Assembly (NCBI RefSeq): GCF_000317575.1
Contig: NC_019748.1
Coordinates: forward strand, 1,814,001-1,878,000
Reading direction: 5' to 3'
DNA length: 64,000 bases
From: Stanieria cyanosphaera PCC 7437
GTDB taxonomy: Bacteria; Cyanobacteriota; Cyanobacteriia; Cyanobacteriales; Xenococcaceae
Shown here in pieces: positions 1-8,474 of this stretch. The position numbers were made by a program, and so were the translations under genes. Under the pieces are notes generated by a model. The model did not search any database. It worked only from the letters and a program-made list of their open reading frames with translations, and was not told where the DNA came from. Within the stretch, counting starts at the first letter, position 1; the number at the start of each line of letters is the position of its first letter.

Positions 1-60
1 CAAACAGGACAACAAGTATTTATTAAACTTAAAGAAACCAAATCCTTTGTTCACTCCTAA
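1..60 (+). CDS. C-terminal end of an unidentified protein (5' end outside window)
   Basis: An open frame enters from the left edge and ends at the TAA at 58-60, giving the tail QTGQQVFIKLKETKSFVHS. The Gly-Gln-x-Val-x-Ile-x-Leu-Lys pattern resembles the last strand of a TOBE-type domain, as found at the end of ABC-transporter ATPases, but 19 residues are too few to name the gene. It runs in the same direction as the following Crp/Fnr gene. Confidence 0.4.
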   Translation, partial: QTGQQVFIKLKETKSFVHS

Positions 61-133
61 ATAAATAAGAAAAAAACTGGTAGTGGCTAAAAGATTACCA
101 ATTTAATTAGAAAAAACTGAGCAATTATTTTAT

Positions 134-718
134 ATGTTTACTTCTTCTTTGTCTAATCTTGTTGCTAAAGGTATTTACCATCGTTTTAAACGTCGTGTTA
201 CATTTCCAAATAATACAAATAATGTCTGGAAAATTGAAACAGGAGTAGTCAGAACTTTAACTTGGCTTGAAGATGGTTCAATTGTAACTTTAGGATTATG
301 GGGACAAGGAGATATTGTGGGGCAGTCTTTATCAAAAATAGAGCCTTATACGATAGAGTGTCTTACAGAAGTAGAAGCCATTAATTTTTCTTGGCACAAT
401 GGAGAGCAGTTAACCAGTAATTTACTTAATCAAATTTATCAATTAGAAGAATTAGCTATTATTCGTAGTCATAAAAGAATTGAAATAGCACTGATCAAGT
501 TTTTGGGTTGGCTAGCTAAAAAATTTGGTCGTCAAATAGAAACTGGATATTTAATTGATTTTCAACTTACTCATCAAGATATGGCTGAGATATTGGGAGC
601 AACAAGAGTAACTATTACCCGCGCATTAAAAAATTTAGAAGAACAGAGGATAATCGAACGTCTTCCTCTACGTCAAATTTTGTTGCGAGAAGAAGAAGTA
701 TGGTATTACGAGATTTAA
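134..718 (+). CDS. Crp/Fnr family transcriptional regulator
   Basis: This 194-residue protein is a soluble DNA-binding regulator. An N-terminal cupin-like sensor half (residues about 20-90, with ETGVVRTLTWLEDGS and a GxGDIVGQS segment) is followed by a dimerisation helix and a winged helix at about 147-180 (LTHQDMAEILGATRVTITRALKNL), the usual Crp recognition helix pattern. It is a little shorter than typical Crp proteins (about 220 residues) because the N-terminal strands are short. No cysteine cluster for an Fnr iron-sulfur centre is visible, and the ligand cannot be inferred. The hairpin at 742-766 separates it from the prohibitin gene. Confidence 0.85.
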   Translation: MFTSSLSNLVAKGIYHRFKRRVTFPNNTNNVWKIETGVVRTLTWLEDGSIVTLGLWGQGDIVGQSLSKIEPYTIECLTEVEAINFSWHNGEQLTSNLLNQIYQLEELAIIRSHKRIEIALIKFLGWLAKKFGRQIETGYLIDFQLTHQDMAEILGATRVTITRALKNLEEQRIIERLPLRQILLREEEVWYYEI

Positions 719-741
719 AACTAAATTTAAAATTATGTTAT

Positions 742-766
742 GTTAGGTCAACTAATTTGACCTAAC
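742..766 (+). terminator. Perfect 10-bp stem-loop between the Crp-like and prohibitin genes
   Basis: GTTAGGTCAA and its exact reverse complement TTGACCTAAC are separated by a 5-nt loop. It sits 24 nt after the Crp-like stop codon. No strong U-tract follows, so it may be a weak terminator, a processing site or an operator palindrome for the upstream regulator. Confidence 0.5.
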
Positions 767-781
767 AAATCTTCACTATTT

Positions 782-1642
782 ATGAATATAAAATTGAATG
801 AACAAAAACCAAATTTAAAATCAAATAAAAAAACTAATAAAGATACTTTTCTCGCCAGTAGAATATTTTTAGTTTTAACCTTAACATTTTTACTTGCTAA
901 TTGTTTGATAATCGTTCATGCAGGAGAACGAGGAGTTTTAATGACATTTGGAAAAATCCAAGAGCGAGTATTAGACGAAGGAATTCATGTAATCATTCCG
1001 ATAGTTGATACTGTTGAAAAATTAAGTGTTAGGGTACAAAAACAAGAAATTTCTGCGGAAGCTTCTTCAAAAGATCTTCAAGATGTTTTTACTGATGTAG
1101 CACTTAATTGGCATATTAATCCAGAAGAAAGTAATTTAATTTTTCAACAAATTGGTAACAAAAACTCAATTGTCGACCGTATTATTAATCCAGCCGTTGA
1201 AGAAGTACTTAAAGCTGTTATGGCTGAATATACAGCAGAAGAAATTATTACTAAAAGAAGAGCAGTAAAAGCCGAAGTAGATACTTTTTTGACCGAAAGA
1301 CTCACTCCATATCATCTTGCGGTTGATGATATTTCTCTAGTTCATGTTCACTTTTCTGAAAGATTTGGTGAAGCAGTAGAAGCTAAACAAATTGCCGAAC
1401 AGGAAGCAAAAAGAGCAGGATTTATGGCAATTAAAGCAGCAAAAGAAGCCGAAGCTAAAGTGAATTTAGCCAGAGGAGAAGCGGAAGCTCAAGGATTAAT
1501 CCGTACAACTTTAAATAATGAACTTTTGAAAAAACAAGCAATTGAAAAATGGGATGGTAAACTACCTTTAATTATGGGTAATGACCATACCAAATTATTA
1601 GAGTTGGAATTAGATAATTTTATAAAAAATCGTGACAAATAA
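782..1642 (+). CDS. Prohibitin family (SPFH domain) membrane protein
   Basis: This 286-residue protein has a cytoplasmic N-terminal tail rich in Lys and Asn, one transmembrane helix at about residues 27-47, and then an SPFH/band-7 domain (GERGVLMTFGKIQERVLDEG, then VEKLSVRVQKQEISAEAS) to about residue 195. An Ala/Glu-rich coiled coil follows (EAKQIAEQEAKRAGF and beyond, about 198-240). Prohibitins form ring assemblies that organise membranes and modulate membrane proteases; the partner here is unknown. Length and layout match cyanobacterial prohibitin homologues. It is separated by a short hairpin from the upstream Crp-like gene and converges with the LysR gene. Confidence 0.9.
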   Translation: MNIKLNEQKPNLKSNKKTNKDTFLASRIFLVLTLTFLLANCLIIVHAGERGVLMTFGKIQERVLDEGIHVIIPIVDTVEKLSVRVQKQEISAEASSKDLQDVFTDVALNWHINPEESNLIFQQIGNKNSIVDRIINPAVEEVLKAVMAEYTAEEIITKRRAVKAEVDTFLTERLTPYHLAVDDISLVHVHFSERFGEAVEAKQIAEQEAKRAGFMAIKAAKEAEAKVNLARGEAEAQGLIRTTLNNELLKKQAIEKWDGKLPLIMGNDHTKLLELELDNFIKNRDK

Positions 1643-1670
1643 AAGTAAAAAAATTTATTATTTTTATTAA

Positions 1671-2630
1671 TCATTCGTGTTTTCTAACTTCAAATAAAGC
1701 TCTAATATTTTTAGTTTCTTGTTTCATCAAAATTGTCTCAAAAGCCTTAGATATTTTCGTTTGAAAGCGTTGACGATGTTTGATTAATAAAACAGGTCTA
1801 ATAATATCAAAAGTTATATCTTGAGTTGGATGTTCAATTTTGACACAATTGAGCGTAGAAAATTGGATTTCTTTCTGAACCATTAACTCAGGAACTGCTG
1901 CTGCTCCAACACCTTTTTCTACTAATGTTTTAATCATCTCGCTACTATTTAAAACAAACATTACCTTAAGTTTGTTAGGTGCAATTCCCCATTTTTGTAA
2001 AGCTTGCTCAAACATTTGTTGAGTTCCCGAACCAGGTTCTCGCATAATCCAAGTTGTAGTTGTCAGTTCTCTAACATTAATTGTTGTCCGTTGAAACCAA
2101 GGATGAGATTTACCAACCACAATTTGCAAGCGATCGCTTCCTACTATTTTTTGTTCTAAACTATTTTGTAGTGATAGCTTAACTTCTCCCGCAAATAAGC
2201 CGAGATCAAAATGTCCTGTTACTGTTCCCGTCACAATTTTTTCAGCATTAGCAAGGGTGCAATTAATTGAAAGATTGGGATATAGTTGTTTAAACTTACT
2301 AATCTTTTGTGGTAACCAATAGTTGCCAATAGTAAAACTTGCTCCTAATCTTAATTCTCCTCTTTGCAAATCGTTTAACTCTTTTAATGCTCGCTCTGTT
2401 ATGGCTACCTGATCAAGAATTTTTTGTGCCTCTAGATGTAAAAGTTTTCCAGCTTCCGTAATTTCAATATGACGACCAATGCGATGAAATAATTTGACAC
2501 CATACTCTCCTTCCAAATTTTGAATTGCAGCACTAACAGCAGGTTGAGTAATATAGAGAGCATCGGCAGCACGAGTAAAATGCAAATGTTCTACTACAGC
2601 TAAAAAAATTCTTAACTGCTCCAATGTCAT
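1671..2630 (-). CDS. LysR family transcriptional regulator
   Basis: The 319-residue protein begins with the LysR winged-helix domain (residues 1-60: MTLEQLRIFLAVVEHLHFTR, then AADALYITQPAVSAAIQNLE). A linker helix and a periplasmic-binding-protein-like effector domain follow from about residue 90 (GELRLGASFTIGNYWLPQ). It lies 188 nt downstream of sbpA on the same strand. A role in sulfur control is therefore possible, but cyanobacterial LysR paralogues (CbbR/RbcR, CmpR, NtcB) are too similar to assign by eye. The spacer contains repeated TAAC/TAAT-type short repeats and no clear terminator. Confidence 0.88.
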   Translation of the reverse strand: MTLEQLRIFLAVVEHLHFTRAADALYITQPAVSAAIQNLEGEYGVKLFHRIGRHIEITEAGKLLHLEAQKILDQVAITERALKELNDLQRGELRLGASFTIGNYWLPQKISKFKQLYPNLSINCTLANAEKIVTGTVTGHFDLGLFAGEVKLSLQNSLEQKIVGSDRLQIVVGKSHPWFQRTTINVRELTTTTWIMREPGSGTQQMFEQALQKWGIAPNKLKVMFVLNSSEMIKTLVEKGVGAAAVPELMVQKEIQFSTLNCVKIEHPTQDITFDIIRPVLLIKHRQRFQTKISKAFETILMKQETKNIRALFEVRKHE

Positions 2631-2818
2631 TAGGCATCTCCGAAAATAAGATCAGTAACAGGTAATAAGTAATAGAAAGTAGAGGGAGACAAATTAAAGC
2701 TGATAGCTGATAACTAATGACTAATAACAATCAACTCAGTAATATGTGTGAGAAGCTAGTGTTGTGTTCAAGAGTGATCAACAAAAATTGGCTCGGACTA
2801 ATTTTCTAGTTAATTAAA

Positions 2819-3862
2819 TTAGTATTTACTTGCTTGAGCAAGAATTTGATCGAAAATAGCTCCATCTTCAAAAAATTTGCTTTGAATTGAGTCCCAACCA
2901 CCTAAATCCTCTACAGTAAACAGATTATTAATAGTTGGATATTGAGAAGCAAACTCTTGAGCTACTGTAGAATCAACAGAACGAAATCCAACTTTAGCGA
3001 ATTCTCTTTGTGCTTCAGGAGTAAATAAATACTGAACGAAGGCTTCTGCTACTTCCCGATTGCCATGTCTGTCAACATTTTCATCAACAACGGCAACTGG
3101 ATTGTCAATCGAAATATTGTAATCTGTGGGTACTAAATAAGGTAAATTTTCACCCTGTTGATTGGCTAACAATACTTCGTTTTCATAATTAATTAAGACG
3201 TTACCCTGGTCTTGGTTAAAGAAAACTTCACTAGCTTCACGAGCATCTTTAGGTAGTAAGGGTACATTTTGAAACACTTTACCAATAAAATCTGTAGCTT
3301 GTTGTTCGCTTCCTCCTGCTTGAGTCACAGAACCCCAAAGTGCTAGAAAATTCCAACGTGCGCCACCAGAGGTTTTGGGATTTGCAGTAACTACTTGAAT
3401 CCCGTCGTTAGCTAAATCAGACCATCCACTAACAGCAATGGTGTCATCACGTTTGACCAATGCAGCAACAGACTTGGTAACAATTGAACCGTTTGGAAAT
3501 TCTTGTTCCCAACCAGGTTGAATTAATCCTCCTTCTTCAATCTTCTTAGTATCAAGAGCAAGAGCTAAAGCAACTACATCTGCTTCTAAACCATCGATAA
3601 CAGCACGGGTTTGCGAACCAGAACCTCCATAACTTTGATTGAAGTTAACAGTTTGTCCTGTTTTTTCCTGCCATTGCTTAGTAAAGTTGGCAATGATGTT
3701 TTTGTAAGCATTTTCGGTAACCGCATAAGATACTAACGTTAATTCAACGGCGTTGTCAGCAGTAGCCCTAGTTGTTTTGATAGCCGAGCCAGAATAAATA
3801 ACGATCAAACTAATAATTGCTCCAATCAAAAAGAATTTTTGGAGCTTAGGCAGTTTTTGCAT
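2819..3862 (-). CDS. sbpA: Sulfate-binding protein of the sulfate/thiosulfate ABC transporter
   Basis: This is the periplasmic substrate-binding protein that delivers sulfate to the CysT-CysW-CysA importer. Starting at the ATG at 3862 gives about 347 residues with a Lys-containing n-region, a hydrophobic core (FFLIGAIISLIVIYSGSAI) and a mature part beginning near ELTLVSYAVTENAYKNII. Family hallmarks are the SYGGSGSQTRAVIDGLEADVV segment and NPKTSGGARWNFLALWG. An in-frame ATG 18 codons upstream (3916) would put a hydrophilic stretch before the signal peptide and is less likely. The permease and ATPase genes are not adjacent, so sbpA stands alone here, upstream of a LysR gene. Confidence 0.92.
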   Translation of the reverse strand: MQKLPKLQKFFLIGAIISLIVIYSGSAIKTTRATADNAVELTLVSYAVTENAYKNIIANFTKQWQEKTGQTVNFNQSYGGSGSQTRAVIDGLEADVVALALALDTKKIEEGGLIQPGWEQEFPNGSIVTKSVAALVKRDDTIAVSGWSDLANDGIQVVTANPKTSGGARWNFLALWGSVTQAGGSEQQATDFIGKVFQNVPLLPKDAREASEVFFNQDQGNVLINYENEVLLANQQGENLPYLVPTDYNISIDNPVAVVDENVDRHGNREVAEAFVQYLFTPEAQREFAKVGFRSVDSTVAQEFASQYPTINNLFTVEDLGGWDSIQSKFFEDGAIFDQILAQASKY

Positions 3863-4004
3863 TACTTTATTATTTGCTAAATGTCTAATCAGGATCGAAT
3901 TATAAATTATTTTCAATACAAATTCAATTTTTTTTTAGTTCAAATAGAAAGTAAAATTATCATGACAGGATTCACATTTTCAGCAAAGTTATGTTCTCCT
4001 CCTC

Positions 4005-4041
4005 AAAAAAAAATTAACCCTAACTAAATTAGTCAGGGTTT
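4005..4041 (-). terminator. Rho-independent terminator downstream of cbiX
   Basis: Read on the minus strand, a hairpin with arms AACCCTGACTAA and TTAGTTAGGGTT (one mismatch) is followed directly by a run of about nine T. It lies about 170 nt past the cbiX stop codon in the right orientation for cbiX transcripts. Confidence 0.7.
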
Positions 4042-4164
4042 TAAGTTTCAAATTTTTCATTCTTTAAGATTTGCTTAAAGCTTAGAACGTACTAGTAAAA
4101 AAGAGTCCCCAAATACTACCAGTTACTCCCACAGCAATTAAAATATTACTGAAAAATCGTCCTA

Positions 4165-4215
4165 CTGACGTGTCGCCGACACATCTCTACTGGTAAGTGG
4201 TCACCGGTAACTGAA
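4165..4215. repeat. Dispersed short palindromic repeat (degenerate copy)
   Basis: The segment contains GTGTCGCCGACAC (self-complementary), then ATCTCTACTGGTAA and GGTCACCGGTAACTG. The CTCTACTGGTAACTG piece recurs at 18245-18260, 19655-19665 and near 35340, so this is one member of a small dispersed family. The rest of the 3863-4216 gap holds the cbiX terminator. It also holds a short minus-strand hydrophobic reading frame (about 4080-4160) without a start codon, which is not called. Confidence 0.5.
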
Positions 4216-4216
4216 T

Positions 4217-5218
4217 TTAAGGTGTGTTCCAAATGCGCTGGTGATAATCTTCTAACTTGGCGTAGGGATCGTTGTTCCCATGATGGTGATGGTGTCCATA
4301 ATCATGGTGATGATGGTGTTCATGCCCATGTCCATGATCTTTGTCTGTAACAGCGAGGCGAAATTTGCACATTTCACAATTCATGGCAACTTGACCTAAC
4401 TGCGCTTCAATTTCTCGCTCTCTAACTATTTGTAGCAATTGGGAAGCAATACCCATTTCTGGTAAACAAGTAAAATCTAGATCGGGATATTGTTCTTGCT
4501 GTTGAGCGGTAAAATTAAAGATTTTTTCGACTAAAGTACCTGTAAATAAGAAATAGGGCAAGACTATCACTCGTTTTGGTTGATACAAATAAGCCCGACG
4601 GAAACCTTCTTCTAAACGAGGATGAGTAATACCAATAAAACAAGTTTCTACTGTTTTGTAACCACTACCTTCCCAGATAATTCGAGCTATTTTGCAAACA
4701 TCTCCGTTAGCATCAGGATCACTTGAACCTCGACCAACAAATAAAAGTACTGTATCAGCACGGGATATATTTCGGGGGTTGTGTTTTGGTTCATCTAATG
4801 CTGCTAAACGATCGCGCCATAGTTCTATAATTTTTGGAGTAATGCCAAAGTGACGACCATAATTAAAGCTTAACTGAGGATAAAGCGATCGCGCGCGATC
4901 CAATTCGTTAGTGACATCAAATTTGTTATGTCTAGCAGCAAATAATAAAATTGGCAAAGCAGTAATTTCGTTATAACCTCGTTCCAGACAAGTTTCTACT
5001 CCCTGTTGAATAGTTGGTTCGGTTAGTTCTAAAAAACAGGGAATAACTGGACGGGAAAGGTCTAATTTTTGATAAGTTTCAACAAAGTCGAGGAAGGTTT
5101 GTCTTCCTTGTTCGTTTCTAGTACCATGACCAATTGCCAGTAAAGGTTTTGCCTGTGGTAGAGGCGCTAATTGAAGTGAGTTAAAAAGTGATTTGGGCAA
5201 TGAATTAGAAATAACCAT
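4217..5218 (-). CDS. cbiX: Sirohydrochlorin cobaltochelatase, long form with MxCxxC and His-rich tail
   Basis: CbiX inserts Co(II) into sirohydrochlorin, the first committed step of anaerobic cobalamin synthesis. Two tandem chelatase halves are visible: one starting [17 protein letters not shown] (about residue 26) and one starting [17 protein letters not shown] (about 158). They are followed by MNCEMCKFR, a match to the MxCxxC motif of long CbiX proteins that carry an Fe-S centre, and then a tail with about 20 His ([17 protein letters not shown]) that probably binds metal. I chose the ATG at 5218, preceded by GCGAGGTACAG, over the in-frame TTG at 5245. The cobalamin riboswitch upstream supports cobalt rather than iron chelation. 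A SirB (ferrochelatase) role in siroheme synthesis cannot be excluded. Confidence 0.9.
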   Translation of the reverse strand: MVISNSLPKSLFNSLQLAPLPQAKPLLAIGHGTRNEQGRQTFLDFVETYQKLDLSRPVIPCFLELTEPTIQQGVETCLERGYNEITALPILLFAARHNKFDVTNELDRARSLYPQLSFNYGRHFGITPKIIELWRDRLAALDEPKHNPRNISRADTVLLFVGRGSSDPDANGDVCKIARIIWEGSGYKTVETCFIGITHPRLEEGFRRAYLYQPKRVIVLPYFLFTGTLVEKIFNFTAQQQEQYPDLDFTCLPEMGIASQLLQIVREREIEAQLGQVAMNCEMCKFRLAVTDKDHGHGHEHHHHHDYGHHHHHGNNDPYAKLEDYHQRIWNTP

Positions 5219-5292
5219 CTGTACCTCGCAGATCTGTTGTTGCAATGAAGTTAGTTGCTAGTTATCACGTGACACGAAAAAACTGATAACTG

Positions 5293-5420
5293 TTGCTCGG
5301 CGGGCATTCTGACTAAGAGATCTGTTGATAATCTCATCACAGTTGCGGGACAGCGTTGGACTTACACCAAACTTTCCCCATTACTTCTAATGACTGTTCC
5401 CATTAGAACCGATGATTTGT
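5293..5420 (-). promoter_or_regulatory. Cobalamin (B12) riboswitch in the cbiX leader
   Basis: On the minus strand the element reads through GGGAAAGTTTGGTGTAAG, TCCAACGCTGTCCCGCAAC and TGTGATGAG, then AGTCAGAATGCCCGCC. These are the conserved core blocks of the cobalamin riboswitch (GGGAA, GGTG-AA-TCC, GC-G-CCCGCaACTGT, and the B12 box normally AGCCAGGAGACCTGCC). A stem with arms TTCTAATGGG and TTAGAAGTAAT lies at its 5' side. It ends about 75 nt before the cbiX start, so adenosylcobalamin should repress cbiX, probably at translation or by termination. Confidence 0.93.
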
Positions 5421-5761
5421 AATCATAACCTAAATCCGAACGCTAGAAATCAGGAATAAGGTTTAAATTTACAGTCGTTTTCGATTGGATTGATCTTTTC
5501 TGCTTGATTAGCAATAATTTTGGCTGCTGAAAGAACTATAGAAAATTATCCTTTCTCACATCTCGAATCCGAAGTTAATATTAAAGCTCTAGGGCGGTCG
5601 CGTTTTCTCAACTTAATCTGGTTTGTATCCTGCCATTTGCTTATTGGACTTGGAGATCGCGGTTGAGAATAAACAATCAATCTCTCAATACTTTTATTTT
5701 TTTTACTTGTCAGAATCAATGATAATAAAAACAAGTGTTGCATAGATAACTCAACTCTTCG
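5421..5761. other. Intergenic region between the cbiX riboswitch and the rluE-like gene
   Basis: This divergent gap must hold the cbiX promoter (minus) and the promoter of the plus-strand pseudouridine synthase. A 65-codon minus-strand frame at 5546-5743 has no recognisable features and is not called. Nothing else was seen. Confidence 0.4.
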
Positions 5762-6370
5762 ATGGATCGCTATATTTTGTTTTACAAACCCTATGGAGTA
5801 CTATGTCAATTTACTGACAATAGTAACGATACAAATAAGCGTAGTACTCTTAAAGATTTTATTGCTGTTCCTTCCGTTTATCCTGTAGGCAGATTGGATT
5901 TAGATAGCGAAGGATTACTATTACTAACTAATAACGGAAAATTACAACATCGTCTTGCTCATCGTCAATTCGCCCATCCCCGTACTTATTTAGTTCAAGT
6001 TGAAAAAATTCCTGATCAATCTGCACTTGATCGCCTGAGAAAAGGTATTAAGATCGAAGATTATTATACTCGTCAGGCCCAAGTTCAAAAGCTAACAGCA
6101 GAACCTAATTTACCACCCAGAAATCCACCCATTCGCTATCGTAAAACAGTTCCTACTTGCTGGTTATCAATCACTCTTACCGAAGGAAGAAACAGACAAG
6201 TGAGAAAAATGACAGCAGCAATCGGTTTTCCGACTTTGAGATTAGTCAGAGTTGCGATCGCTATTACCAAAGATAAACAACTATCCCTCGAAGGTTTAAA
6301 ACTAGGAGATTGGCGAGATTTAACTACCTCAGAAATTAGCTCTTTAAAAAATTTAATGCGATCAAATTAG
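5762..6370 (+). CDS. 23S rRNA pseudouridine synthase, RluE/RsuA family
   Basis: The 202-residue enzyme isomerises uridine to pseudouridine in rRNA. The opening [14 protein letters not shown] and the catalytic block [18 protein letters not shown] (catalytic Asp within GRLD, about residue 43) are diagnostic of the RsuA/RluB/E/F group. The later [13 protein letters not shown] matches motif III. There is no N-terminal S4 RNA-binding domain and the length is close to E. coli RluE (about 217), so RluE-type is the best fit. The exact target uridine is inferred from the family only. Confidence 0.9.
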   Translation: MDRYILFYKPYGVLCQFTDNSNDTNKRSTLKDFIAVPSVYPVGRLDLDSEGLLLLTNNGKLQHRLAHRQFAHPRTYLVQVEKIPDQSALDRLRKGIKIEDYYTRQAQVQKLTAEPNLPPRNPPIRYRKTVPTCWLSITLTEGRNRQVRKMTAAIGFPTLRLVRVAIAITKDKQLSLEGLKLGDWRDLTTSEISSLKNLMRSN

Positions 6371-6526
6371 TTAATAGTTTAATGTTTTCTATTTCCCTAT
6401 CTCCCCTTCTCCCTTTCCCTTCAACACAATCAAGATCAATCAGACTTATGCCAGAGGTATATTCGATGTTGGAGACGATAGACTGAACTTACACAGATTC
6501 TTATCTAACCCTAGGATAAACAAGGC

Positions 6527-8437
6527 ATGATACGCTTAAAACCTTGGCAGTGGGTAGTTTTAGCAACTCCGATCGCATCTATTGTTATTTTCTTTTTAAT
6601 CGCAGCAGGATGGCAAATTAATCATTGGGGAATTAACTGGATTTGGGCAATTTTTACCTTAATTTTGGTTGCTTGGCGTTGGTTATTAGTGAAATGGACT
6701 AATCCTGCGATCGCACAAATTGAAGCAGTCATGACGGAAGTAAATCAGGAGTTAGAATCAACTGTAGCAACTCCCGTTACTTTGTCTACAGGCGAAGAAA
6801 CCAGTCAACAAGTAGAAACTGTCTTACAAAATATTTTACAAACAGCTAGCAATGATGCACCCATCTGGGAAGATTGGAATACTTTTTGGCAAAGATGTCA
6901 AAATCTAGTCATCAATATCGCTCATATTTATCATCCTGAAGTTAAGTATCCCTTACTCAATATCTATATTCCCCAAGCTTATGGTTTAATTCGAGGGACA
7001 GTAGACGATCTCGATCTGTGGATGCAAAAATTATCTCCTGTCTTGAATCAAGTTACCGTCGGACAAGCTTATCAAGCTTATGAAGTTTATCAAAAATTAG
7101 AGCCATCTGCTCGTAAATTATGGCAAGCTTGGAATTGGATGCAGTGGTTGATTAATCCTGCTGTAGCTTTAGCTAGACAAGCAAGTCAACGTTCAAGCGA
7201 TCGCGCTACTCAACAATTACTGATCAATTTAGGTCAATCTCTTCGTGAAGTCGCCTTAAGAAACCTATGCAGACAGACAGTTACACTTTATAGTGGTACA
7301 AATTTACCTGAAAGTTTTGCGCCTAGTATCCCTTCTTTACCCAAAGCCAAAACTCAAACTCTACAAAATATCTTACAACAGGCTGAACCAACAGAAATAG
7401 TCGCACAAAAACCAGTTAATATACTTTTAGTGGGTAGAACTGGTGCAGGAAAAAGTAGCTTAATCAATACTCTGTTTCAATCAGAATTAGCAGAAGTTGA
7501 TGTCTTACCTAGTACCGATCAAATCAAAAATTACCATTGGCAAGCAAGCACTGGGGAAAGTTTAACCCTTTGGGATACCCCAGGTTATGAACAAATTAAT
7601 CGAAGTGATTTTCGCGAACAAGTCTTAGATTATGCCGTAAATGCCGATTTGTTATTATTAGTTACTCCTGCCCTCGATCCTGCCTTGCAAATGGATTTAG
7701 ATTTCCTCAAAGACATCAAAGCAGAAGTCGAAAACTTACCCACATTTACCATTGTCACTCAAGTTGATCGCCTGCGTCCAATTCGTGAATGGAATCCTCC
7801 CTATAATTGGCAAGAAGGAGAATTACCCAAAGAAAAAAACATCCGCGAAGCAGTTATCTATCGCAATGAACTTTTAGGCGAATTTTGTGATTTAGTTTTA
7901 CCAGTAGTAACTAGCGATCCGCAAACTAATCGCAAAGCTTGGGGAATAGATGCCTTATCCTTCAATTTACTTGACGTACTTTCTCCTGCCAAACAACTTC
8001 GTCTTGCCCGTTTTTTAAGAGATTTAGAAACCCGTAGTGTTGCTGCTGCAAAAATTATTGACCACTATACTTTTCAAATGGCAACTACTCAAGGATTAAC
8101 TACTCTATTAAAAACCCCAGTCTTACAATTTATATCTACTTTATCCACAGGTTCACCTACCTTAGCCTATATCCTCGCCGAACAAATTCCTGTCGAACAA
8201 TTACCTGTTGTAATTGGAAAATTACAAATGGCTTACGATTTATTTAATTTATTAAATACTAGTAATAATCCCCTTGATTTCGATCTGCTTTCTCTGTGGC
8301 CAATCTTATTAGAAAATCCTAACCCACCAGAACGTAATGCTTGGGCATTTGGTCATGCTTTAGTTGAATATTGGACTCAAGATTTAAGCTTAGAACAATT
8401 AAGCGAAAGATTTGAATATTACTTTAATAAGAGATAA
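6527..8437 (+). CDS. Membrane-associated Era/YcjX-like GTPase
   Basis: The 636-residue protein starts with two transmembrane helices (about residues 9-28 and 33-52), then a long helical region, then a TRAFAC-class G domain. Walker A is GRTGAGKSSLIN at about residue 303, the switch/G3 motif is LWDTPGYEQ at about 348, and the specificity loop is TQVDRL at about 410. A C-terminal helical domain of about 150 residues follows. Conserved cyanobacterial proteins of this layout are annotated as 50S-ribosome-binding-type GTPases, but the role is not known. It stands alone between short gaps. Confidence 0.8.
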   Translation: MIRLKPWQWVVLATPIASIVIFFLIAAGWQINHWGINWIWAIFTLILVAWRWLLVKWTNPAIAQIEAVMTEVNQELESTVATPVTLSTGEETSQQVETVLQNILQTASNDAPIWEDWNTFWQRCQNLVINIAHIYHPEVKYPLLNIYIPQAYGLIRGTVDDLDLWMQKLSPVLNQVTVGQAYQAYEVYQKLEPSARKLWQAWNWMQWLINPAVALARQASQRSSDRATQQLLINLGQSLREVALRNLCRQTVTLYSGTNLPESFAPSIPSLPKAKTQTLQNILQQAEPTEIVAQKPVNILLVGRTGAGKSSLINTLFQSELAEVDVLPSTDQIKNYHWQASTGESLTLWDTPGYEQINRSDFREQVLDYAVNADLLLLVTPALDPALQMDLDFLKDIKAEVENLPTFTIVTQVDRLRPIREWNPPYNWQEGELPKEKNIREAVIYRNELLGEFCDLVLPVVTSDPQTNRKAWGIDALSFNLLDVLSPAKQLRLARFLRDLETRSVAAAKIIDHYTFQMATTQGLTTLLKTPVLQFISTLSTGSPTLAYILAEQIPVEQLPVVIGKLQMAYDLFNLLNTSNNPLDFDLLSLWPILLENPNPPERNAWAFGHALVEYWTQDLSLEQLSERFEYYFNKR

Positions 8438-8474
8438 AGTTAATAATGCTAAATTTTATTAATTTGTTTTTAAT

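Noticed and set aside
4080-4165. Minus-strand hydrophobic frame (FFSNILIAVGVTGSIWGLFF)
   Set aside because: Looks like one transmembrane helix but has no start codon and runs into a palindromic repeat; possible relic, too weak to call.
5546-5743. 65-codon minus-strand ORF between cbiX and the pseudouridine synthase gene
   Set aside because: No RBS, no domain, Ser/Arg/Lys-rich composition; lies in a divergent promoter region.
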